DNA from: Thermaceae bacterium
GTDB taxonomy: Bacteria > Deinococcota > Deinococci > Deinococcales > Marinithermaceae
Assembly: GCA_026987375.1 (NCBI GenBank)
Contig: JALSMT010000022.1
Span: 1 to 47,904 of the forward strand
Length of the DNA stretch: 47,904 nucleotides
Direction: 5' to 3'
This document shows, piece by piece, positions 43,066-47,904 of the stretch. Made by a program: the position numbers and the translations under genes. How positions within the stretch are numbered: position 1 is the first letter of the stretch; each line of letters opens with the position of its first letter. The notes below the pieces were generated by a model. The model saw nothing but the letters and a program-made list of their open reading frames with translations. It had not been told where the DNA came from and ran no database searches.

Positions 43066-43886
43066 AAAGGTTAATATTCATAGACGTTGACGGCACCCTT
43101 CACGGCAAAGACGGGGTTCCGCCTTGTGCTTGGCAGGCAATTGAAAATGCCCGCTCGCTTGGCGTTCGCTTTTCGCTTGCCACGGGGCGGCCAAACGCCG
43201 GCGTTAGCCTCGAATACGCCCGCAAGGTTGATGCAGAAAGCCTGCACGCTTTCCACCAAGGCGCCTTGGTTACGGATTCAGCGGGAAGGCCAATTCACGG
43301 CGCCGCCTTTCCCGAGCTGCTATACCACCAGTTGGTGGATCTGGCGCATCTCTACGCCTTGCCGCTAGAGGCCTATGGTGCCGAAGGCCAGATCCGCGTT
43401 GGACGTGTCTCTATTGACATTGATAGGCACTCGCGCTTGCTGGCCGCGCCTATCTCTTTCGCCGAGTTGCACTGGTTTTGGCGGCAGCAACAGATAGTGC
43501 GCACGCAGTGGGTTGTCAGGAGATCGCCGCTGTGGGGGCGCGCCAAGAGCCGCGTAGACGGCATAATTTACGATGAGTTGGAGTGGCACATAGGAACTAG
43601 TCCGGCTACACCAGGCGTTATTTACGCCTCCTTACTCTCCAAGGGGGCAGGCAAGCTACAGGCTGCAAGTTGGATCGCCTCGGCGATGGGAGTGAGTCTC
43701 CAAGATTGCGCCATGATTGGCGACGGGGACAACGACGTAGAACTTATTGCGCGGGCTGGTATTGGAGTCGCCATGGGAAACGCGACTGAAAAAGCCAAGA
43801 GAGCCGCCGACTATCTGGCGCCCGACATCGAAGAATGCGGCTTAGCAGCTGCGATTGATTATGTTACCAGTAATAACGTAAAGTAG
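43062..43886 (+). CDS. HAD-superfamily (Cof-type) phosphatase
   Basis: 274 residues. The four HAD motifs are visible: I FIDVDGTLHG (nucleophile Asp and acid Asp), II SLATGRP, III Lys in LLSKGAGKLQ, IV GDGDNDVELIARAGIGVAMGNA. A large C2-type cap lies between motifs II and III, typical of the Cof subfamily that dephosphorylates sugar phosphates and nucleotides such as flavin or PLP. The start is GTG at 43062, overlapping the PhzF-like stop by 4 nt. Substrate is not predictable. It is the last gene before the XRE cassette promoter. Confidence 0.9.
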   Translation: MKRLIFIDVDGTLHGKDGVPPCAWQAIENARSLGVRFSLATGRPNAGVSLEYARKVDAESLHAFHQGALVTDSAGRPIHGAAFPELLYHQLVDLAHLYALPLEAYGAEGQIRVGRVSIDIDRHSRLLAAPISFAELHWFWRQQQIVRTQWVVRRSPLWGRAKSRVDGIIYDELEWHIGTSPATPGVIYASLLSKGAGKLQAASWIASAMGVSLQDCAMIGDGDNDVELIARAGIGVAMGNATEKAKRAADYLAPDIEECGLAAAIDYVTSNNVK

Positions 43887-43897
43887 TGAACTCAATA

Positions 43898-43913
43898 GTC
43901 AAGCACGCTTGAC
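43898..43913. promoter_or_regulatory. Operator 1 (GTCAAG-N4-CTTGAC)
   Basis: A perfect inverted repeat, GTCAAG-CACG-CTTGAC, overlaps the -35 box TTGACA of the cassette promoter. An identical-arm copy follows 27 nt later. A dimeric repressor bound here would block RNA polymerase. Confidence 0.75.
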
Positions 43914-43937
43914 AATATGTATTGCATAGTTTACTAT
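43909..43937 (+). promoter_or_regulatory. Strong sigma70-type promoter of the XRE cassette
   Basis: A perfect TTGACA (43909-43914), a 17-nt spacer, and TACTAT (43932-43937). This is the best -35/-10 pair in the window. Transcription should start near 43944, inside operator 2. Confidence 0.8.
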
Positions 43938-43940
43938 CGT

Positions 43941-43956
43941 GTCAAGGAGGCTTGAC
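43941..43956. promoter_or_regulatory. Operator 2 (GTCAAG-N4-CTTGAC) containing the ribosome site
   Basis: GTCAAG-GAGG-CTTGAC repeats the arms of operator 1 exactly. The centre GAGG forms the Shine-Dalgarno sequence AGGAGG (43945-43950), 6 nt before the ATG at 43957. Binding at this site would cover the transcription start. Confidence 0.75.
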
Positions 43957-44175
43957 ATGGGTATGGGTTGGCCAAACGACTACGAACTGCAGGAGAGCTT
44001 GCGGGCGCACCTCCACGAGCTGCGCAATGGTGCACGTCTAATGGTTCGGGGCAGTTTTTCGCTGCGGAGCTCAGCCATAATCTTACTACGCGCAGCAACC
44101 CGGTTTCTTGACGGAGCCATTGCGCTCTTGGAGGCGGATCGCCTTGAAAAACAATCTTCCGGTCTTACGAGCTGA
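43957..44175 (+). CDS. Small helical protein of unknown function, first gene of the XRE cassette
   Basis: 72 residues from the ATG at 43957, directly after operator 2 and 6 nt after AGGAGG. I do not recognise a family. The sequence looks largely helical: YELQESLRAHLHELRNGARLMV and a second amphipathic helix SAIILLRAATRFLDGAIALLE, with no signal peptide. Its position between the operators and the XRE regulator suggests a role linked to the cassette, for example a partner or antagonist of the repressor or a subunit of the membrane protein; nothing in the sequence proves this. It overlaps the regulator gene by 32 nt. Confidence 0.65.
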   Translation: MGMGWPNDYELQESLRAHLHELRNGARLMVRGSFSLRSSAIILLRAATRFLDGAIALLEADRLEKQSSGLTS

Positions 44176-44362
44176 ACGCCGCTGGAGCCAGGCGTTGCTA
44201 GCTGAGAAGCTGGGAGTAAGTCGGCAGACCGTCAACGCGATTGAAAAGGGCCGCTACGATCCGAGTCTGCCGCTGGCGTTCAAAATTGCCGCATTGTTTG
44301 GGCTCGCCATTGAAGACATCTTTTTACCGGAGGAGGTAGAGCATGGCCGCCGAGATGCGTGA
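44144..44362 (+). CDS. XRE-family (YgzD-like) transcriptional repressor
   Basis: 72 residues from a TTG at 44144, with GGAGG 9 nt upstream. It is a minimal lambda-repressor-like HTH: KNNLPVLRAERRWSQALLAEKLGVSRQTVNAIEKGRYDPSLPLAFKIAALF, recognition helix in VSRQTVNAIE. The C-terminal tail IEDIFLPEE is typical of the short YgzD-like regulators found next to membrane-protein genes. The two identical operators in its own promoter suggest autorepression. Upstream in-frame codons exist, but TTG 44144 matches the family N-terminus. It overlaps the membrane-protein gene by 20 nt. Confidence 0.88.
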   Translation: MKNNLPVLRAERRWSQALLAEKLGVSRQTVNAIEKGRYDPSLPLAFKIAALFGLAIEDIFLPEEVEHGRRDA

Positions 44363-44900
44363 GCGCAGCTTAGATTTAACTCTTGCTGTTTTGCTACTGA
44401 TTATCGTCATAGGTCTCTGGCGGGGGGCGGACGCCGCCTCCTGGGCGTTGGCTTGGGTATACACCCTAATAAACACTCTCGCCGCCTTGGCAATTGGCTA
44501 CATAGGCGCCTTTGGCGGAGGTGACGGCGACGTCGAGATAACGCTAGATAAAAAGTCTTTGGCCCGCAGGGGCTTTGCCTCCTTATTGAGGCCGCTGGCC
44601 ATATGGGCACTTCTGACCTTGCTCGCCACGATATATCTGGTAGCGCGCGGGCACATCTTATTTATGTTGCCGCTCGCGTCTTTGATGGTATTCGTATTTC
44701 CGGATGCCGAAGATCTGGTGGCTGACGAGTACGTCCGCCAGGTCATGGCGAAGGCCGCGGCTTTGGGCGGCTCTTTGGCCTTTGCTCTGGGGTTGTTGGC
44801 GATCGTTTTTTATAAACCATTACCGCTCGAGCTGCTGGCGGCAATGCTGGCGGTCTACTTGATAACCATAGAGTGGGCAGCCTTCCGCGCGCTGCGTTAG
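44343..44900 (+). CDS. Multi-pass membrane protein of the XRE cassette (DUF2178-like)
   Basis: 185 residues with about five hydrophobic helices (roughly 10-25, 33-55, 80-100, 103-118, 138-180). The segment DLVADEYVRQVMAKAAALGGSLAF resembles the DER..KAA.. motif of DUF2178-type proteins, which are commonly encoded after YgzD-like XRE regulators. Function is unknown. The ATG at 44343 follows GGAGGTAGAGC inside the end of the regulator gene, so translation is coupled. It is the last gene of the cassette; asnS starts 9 nt after its stop. Confidence 0.75.
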   Translation: MAAEMRERSLDLTLAVLLLIIVIGLWRGADAASWALAWVYTLINTLAALAIGYIGAFGGGDGDVEITLDKKSLARRGFASLLRPLAIWALLTLLATIYLVARGHILFMLPLASLMVFVFPDAEDLVADEYVRQVMAKAAALGGSLAFALGLLAIVFYKPLPLELLAAMLAVYLITIEWAAFRALR

Positions 44901-44903
44901 ACT
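44898..44903 (+). promoter_or_regulatory. Possible -10 element (TAGACT) 6 nt before asnS
   Basis: TAGACT begins with the stop codon of the preceding gene and ends 6 nt before the asnS ATG. No Shine-Dalgarno sequence is present. The arrangement is the same as at 180-185. The strong cassette promoter could also drive asnS by readthrough. Confidence 0.35.
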
Positions 44904-44909
44904 TGGTGC

Positions 44910-46229
44910 ATGCAACGCGCCTACATCGCAGAGATAGCTCGCTACGAGGGCCAGACCGTACGAATTGCGGGCTGGCTCGTTAACCGCCGCAGCAAAGGCA
45001 AACTGCATTTCCTAATCGTCCGTGACGGCACCGGCTTCTTGCAAGCCACGGTTTTCAAGGGCAACGTGGACGAGGATACTTTTATCCGCGCCGACCACCT
45101 GCGCCAGGAAACCGCGCTGCAGGTATGGGGGAAGGTAAAGGCCGACTCGCGCGCGCCAGGCGGCTATGAGCTGGAAGTGGCGGGCCTGAAAATAGAGAGC
45201 GAACCCGAGGGCGAGTACCCCATTACCCCCAAGGAGCACGGCACTGAGTTTTTGATGGACAATCGTCACCTCTGGTTGCGCCACCGTCGCCCCTGGGCGG
45301 TAATGCGCATACGTGACGAGGTTGAGAGAGCCACCCACGACTTCTTTTCTGAACGGGGCTTTATTCGCTTTGATACGCCGATCCTGACGCCCAACGCCGT
45401 TGAGGGCACCACGGAGTTATTCGAAGTTGACTTGTTCGACGGGCAAAAAGCCTATCTAAGCCAGTCCGGTCAGCTGTACGCCGAGTCCGGCGCCATGGCG
45501 TTCGGTAAGGTGTATACCTTTGGTCCTACCTTTCGCGCCGAGCGCTCTAAGACCCGCAGGCATCTGTTGGAATTTTGGATGATTGAGCCGGAGGCGGCCT
45601 ACCTGGACCACGAAGGGAATATCGCCCTGCAAGAGGCGTACTTGAGTTATCTGGTGTCCAGGGTCTTGCAGAATCGTATTACTGAGCTGGAAATGCTGGG
45701 GCGTTCGCCGGAGGCGCTTGAGCCGGCCGCTACGGGAGAATACCCGCGCATCAGCTATAAAGAAGCCATTGAAATACTCTCGCGACTTGCCGACCGCGAT
45801 AGCGCAATCGAGGCAATACCTTACGGTGAAGATTTTGGGGCGCCCCACGAAGCGGCGCTGAGCAGGGAGTTTGACAGACCTTTGTTTATCGAAAAATACC
45901 CTGCAGAAATCAAAGCGTTCTACATGCAGCCCGACGACGAAGACCCCTCGCTGGTAAAGAACGACGACGTTCTGGCGCCCGAAGGATACGGCGAGATAAT
46001 TGGCGGCTCAGAGCGTATATACGAACCTGGTCTGCTGCTCAAGAGGATTCGCGAACACGACCTGCCGTTAGAGGTCTATGACTGGTATATGGACTTAAGG
46101 CGCTTTGGCGCGGTGCCGCATTCCGGCTTCGGCCTTGGGCTCGAGCGTACGGTGGCCTGGATATGCGGCCTGCAGCACGTGCGCGAGGCTATACCCTTCC
46201 CCAGGATGTACAACAGGATGCGGCCTTAG
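44910..46229 (+). CDS. asnS: Asparaginyl-tRNA synthetase
   Basis: 439 residues. N-terminal OB fold ([29 protein letters not shown]) and class II core without the GAD insertion of bacterial AspRS. Key segments: [71 protein letters not shown] (motif 2), [10 protein letters not shown], and motif 3 [17 protein letters not shown]. The QLYAE and FWMIEPE combination is typical of AsnRS. It gives the organism a direct route to Asn-tRNA-Asn. It starts without a ribosome site. The Xaa-Pro peptidase follows after 21 nt. Confidence 0.95.
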   Translation: MQRAYIAEIARYEGQTVRIAGWLVNRRSKGKLHFLIVRDGTGFLQATVFKGNVDEDTFIRADHLRQETALQVWGKVKADSRAPGGYELEVAGLKIESEPEGEYPITPKEHGTEFLMDNRHLWLRHRRPWAVMRIRDEVERATHDFFSERGFIRFDTPILTPNAVEGTTELFEVDLFDGQKAYLSQSGQLYAESGAMAFGKVYTFGPTFRAERSKTRRHLLEFWMIEPEAAYLDHEGNIALQEAYLSYLVSRVLQNRITELEMLGRSPEALEPAATGEYPRISYKEAIEILSRLADRDSAIEAIPYGEDFGAPHEAALSREFDRPLFIEKYPAEIKAFYMQPDDEDPSLVKNDDVLAPEGYGEIIGGSERIYEPGLLLKRIREHDLPLEVYDWYMDLRRFGAVPHSGFGLGLERTVAWICGLQHVREAIPFPRMYNRMRP

Positions 46230-46250
46230 GGCTGCCCATAGAGGCGAATA

Positions 46251-47291
46251 ATGAAAGCAAAACTACAACTGCCAGAAGAAGCATCCGCCCTGTTGGTTAC
46301 GCACCCCGCCAACGTGCGCTACCTCTCAGGATTTAGCGCGCCCAGTGACGGCATGGTTCTTTACAGGCCGTCAGGCAGCCTGCTATTCACCGACTCCCGT
46401 TACAGCGAGCAGGCCCAAGCCGAGTCCACAATTGAAGTTGAGATAGTCGATCCGCGAGAGGGCTACGCTTTTTTGCGAAAGCACTTAGACGTAGGCGTAC
46501 TTGCTTACGAAGCGCACGGAATGTCTTGCGAGCGTCTTCGGAAGATAGCGTCTGATCTCAAAATCAAGCTCATGGCTACAACGGGGGTAGTCGAAGAAGC
46601 CAGGCTCGTTAAGAGCAAGGAAGAAGTGCAGCTAATAGCTGCTGCCGCGCGCCTCAGCGACGAGGGTTTTACGCACATATTGCCATTTATAAAAGCCGGA
46701 GCCAAAGAGCTGGACGTTGCTTTAGAGCTGGAGTTTTGGCTCAGGAAGAACGGCGCCGAGGCGGCCGCCTTCGACTTCATAGTCGCTTCGGGGGCGCGCG
46801 GCTCCTTGCCGCACGGCGTCGCCAGCGATAAGGCGATTGCCGCTGGAGAACTGGTAACCCTTGACTTCGGCGCAGTGATAAAAGGCTACCACTCCGATAT
46901 GACACGCACTGTGGCTGTCGGCCACGCTGGAGAAGAAATGCGCCGCGTCTACGAAGTAGTCGCCAGAGCCTTGCAAACCGCGATAGAGGCGGCTCGCCCC
47001 GGCGTTAGCGGGTCGGAACTAGACAAAGCCGCCCGCGATGTAATAGCAGAAGAGGGCTACGGCGCGTATTTCGTACACTCCCTGGGCCATGGCGTAGGCC
47101 TGGAGATACACGAGCGGCCCTTTTTGAACTCTCGCTCGGATACTATCCTGCGTGAGGGCATGGTTATTACGCTCGAGCCGGGCGTCTACCTGCCGCATAG
47201 AGGCGGCGTTCGCATTGAAGAACTGGCGCTGGTTACTGAGCGGGGCATAGAACTCCTCTCGCACTCGCCCAAGGAGTACCTGGAGTTATAG
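46251..47291 (+). CDS. Xaa-Pro peptidase (M24 family)
   Basis: 346 residues, with an N-terminal creatinase-like domain (about 1-120) and a pita-bread catalytic domain. The five metal ligands are visible: Asp in [20 protein letters not shown] (both Asp), His in [14 protein letters not shown], Glu in [11 protein letters not shown], and Glu in [11 protein letters not shown]. The enzyme removes an N-terminal residue ahead of proline, or cuts Xaa-Pro dipeptides. Length suits the small YpdF/PepQ-like aminopeptidases. The start has AGAGGCG upstream. Its stop overlaps the RlpA-like GTG by 1 nt. Confidence 0.93.
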   Translation: MKAKLQLPEEASALLVTHPANVRYLSGFSAPSDGMVLYRPSGSLLFTDSRYSEQAQAESTIEVEIVDPREGYAFLRKHLDVGVLAYEAHGMSCERLRKIASDLKIKLMATTGVVEEARLVKSKEEVQLIAAAARLSDEGFTHILPFIKAGAKELDVALELEFWLRKNGAEAAAFDFIVASGARGSLPHGVASDKAIAAGELVTLDFGAVIKGYHSDMTRTVAVGHAGEEMRRVYEVVARALQTAIEAARPGVSGSELDKAARDVIAEEGYGAYFVHSLGHGVGLEIHERPFLNSRSDTILREGMVITLEPGVYLPHRGGVRIEELALVTERGIELLSHSPKEYLEL

Positions 47292-47863
47292 TGTTCACGC
47301 GTTACATTTTGATTCTTTTGGCGACTATGATACTCCTGCCCTCCTGCGCCCCTGCGCTGGAGCGGCAAAGCGAGAGAAAGCCCAGCACTGAGTACTTTTA
47401 TATCGTTAAGCCCGGAGACACCCTTTTTAGCATAGCCAAGAGGTATTCTCTCGAAGTCGGCACGCTAAAAGCCGCTAACAACCTAAAGGGCGACTACATT
47501 TATCCGGGCGAGCGCTTGCTGCTTGCAACGCGCGATGACGCCGAAGACGACCTGAGCTCTTTTCAGGAAACAGGAGCCGCGTCGTGGTACGGTGCAAAAT
47601 TCAACGGTAAACCCACCGCGAGTGGAGAGATATACAACATGTACGCCTATACCGCCGCTCACCCCTGGCTTCCTTTCGGCACCCTAGTAAGAGTAACCAG
47701 GATAGACAACGGCGCCAGCGTAGTCGTCAGGATAAACGACCGCGGCCCCTTCAAGAAGAACCGCATTATCGATCTAAGCTACGCTGCGGCGCTGGCGATA
47801 GATCTCGTTAAAAACGGCACCGCTACGGTAAGGCTGACAATAGTAGGGAGCAGGCGACGATGA
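47291..47863 (+). CDS. RlpA-like lipoprotein with LysM domain
   Basis: 190 residues, starting with GTG at 47291 inside the previous stop codon. Signal peptide [18 protein letters not shown], lipobox LPSC with Cys19, so it should be a lipoprotein. A LysM repeat ([20 protein letters not shown], about 37-80) is followed by a double-psi beta-barrel of the RlpA type: [54 protein letters not shown]. The catalytic-type Asp in NDRGPF and the His in [10 protein letters not shown] are both present. RlpA proteins cut glycan strands without peptides at the septum in some bacteria. It overlaps the next gene by 4 nt (ATGA). Confidence 0.92.
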   Translation: MFTRYILILLATMILLPSCAPALERQSERKPSTEYFYIVKPGDTLFSIAKRYSLEVGTLKAANNLKGDYIYPGERLLLATRDDAEDDLSSFQETGAASWYGAKFNGKPTASGEIYNMYAYTAAHPWLPFGTLVRVTRIDNGASVVVRINDRGPFKKNRIIDLSYAAALAIDLVKNGTATVRLTIVGSRRR

Positions 47864-47904
47864 CTTACGGTTTTCACCAGTCGATAGCGGGAAAGCTGGG
47901 CGTC
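47860..47904 (+). CDS. Start of an unidentified gene, cut by the window edge
   Basis: An ATG at 47860 overlaps the RlpA-like stop as ATGA and opens a frame to the window end, giving 15 residues ([15 protein letters not shown]). Translational coupling makes it a likely real gene. Too little is visible to name it. Confidence 0.5.
   Translation, partial: MTYGFHQSIAGKLGV

Overview
This window is a gene-dense stretch of a bacterial chromosome of moderate GC content, made almost entirely of housekeeping genes. There is no rRNA, CRISPR array, insertion sequence or prophage that I can see, and I found no tRNA by eye. The gene set points to the Deinococcota (Deinococcus-Thermus), probably not a high-GC Deinococcus. 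The supporting features are a short Mfd of about 987 residues, a DHH-CBS-nucleotidyltransferase fusion, an adjacent hisS-aspS pair, a type 2 isoleucyl-tRNA synthetase behind a T-box, the SMC signature LSTGEK, and many start codons sitting 5-9 nt after a -10 box with no Shine-Dalgarno sequence. The lineage is an inference from these features.

Layout. 1-5 kb: the end of an HspR-type repressor, an M20 dipeptidase, a YbjQ protein, an aldehyde dehydrogenase, and a divergent pair (small membrane protein, FAD amine oxidase) sharing a palindromic promoter. 5-8.7 kb (minus strand): MFS transporter, DUF554 protein, gatC, serS. 8.7-15.5 kb (plus): mfd, the DHH-CBS-CCA-type fusion, and two site-2-protease-like membrane proteins, one lacking the catalytic motif. 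15.5-19.2 kb: ileS on the minus strand behind a T-box leader, back to back with the promoters of a transaldolase. 19.2-23.9 kb (plus): tal, rho, a LysM/M23 peptidase, pdxS, pdxT. 23.9-26.9 kb (minus): gap-pgk-tpiA. 27-30.7 kb (minus): a UgpA/UgpE/UgpB-like sugar-type ABC importer with no ATPase gene. 30.8-37.7 kb (plus): smpB, cell-wall amidase, GerMN protein, MazG-like protein, smc and a Ca2+/H+ antiporter, most of them overlapping. 37.7-39.1 kb (minus): a tyrosine recombinase and an MmcQ/YjbR protein, with a dif-like 11-6-11 site just upstream of the recombinase. 39.1-43.9 kb (plus): hisS, aspS, phzF-like, HAD phosphatase. 43.9-44.9 kb: a three-gene cassette (small protein, XRE repressor, membrane protein) behind a promoter carrying two identical operators. 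44.9-47.9 kb: asnS, Xaa-Pro peptidase, an RlpA-like lipoprotein, and the start of another gene.

How the genes work together. Translation is heavily represented: four class II synthetases, ileS, gatC, smpB and the CCA-type enzyme. Transcription termination and repair (rho, mfd), lower glycolysis in one operon, the DXP-independent vitamin B6 synthase, and cell-wall and chromosome maintenance (amidase, M23 peptidase, RlpA, smc, Xer recombinase) make up most of the rest. The features most worth a second look are the dif-like site beside the recombinase, the self-regulated XRE cassette, the swapped GVHH signature in IleRS, the dead/active S2P pair, and the recurrent leaderless promoters.
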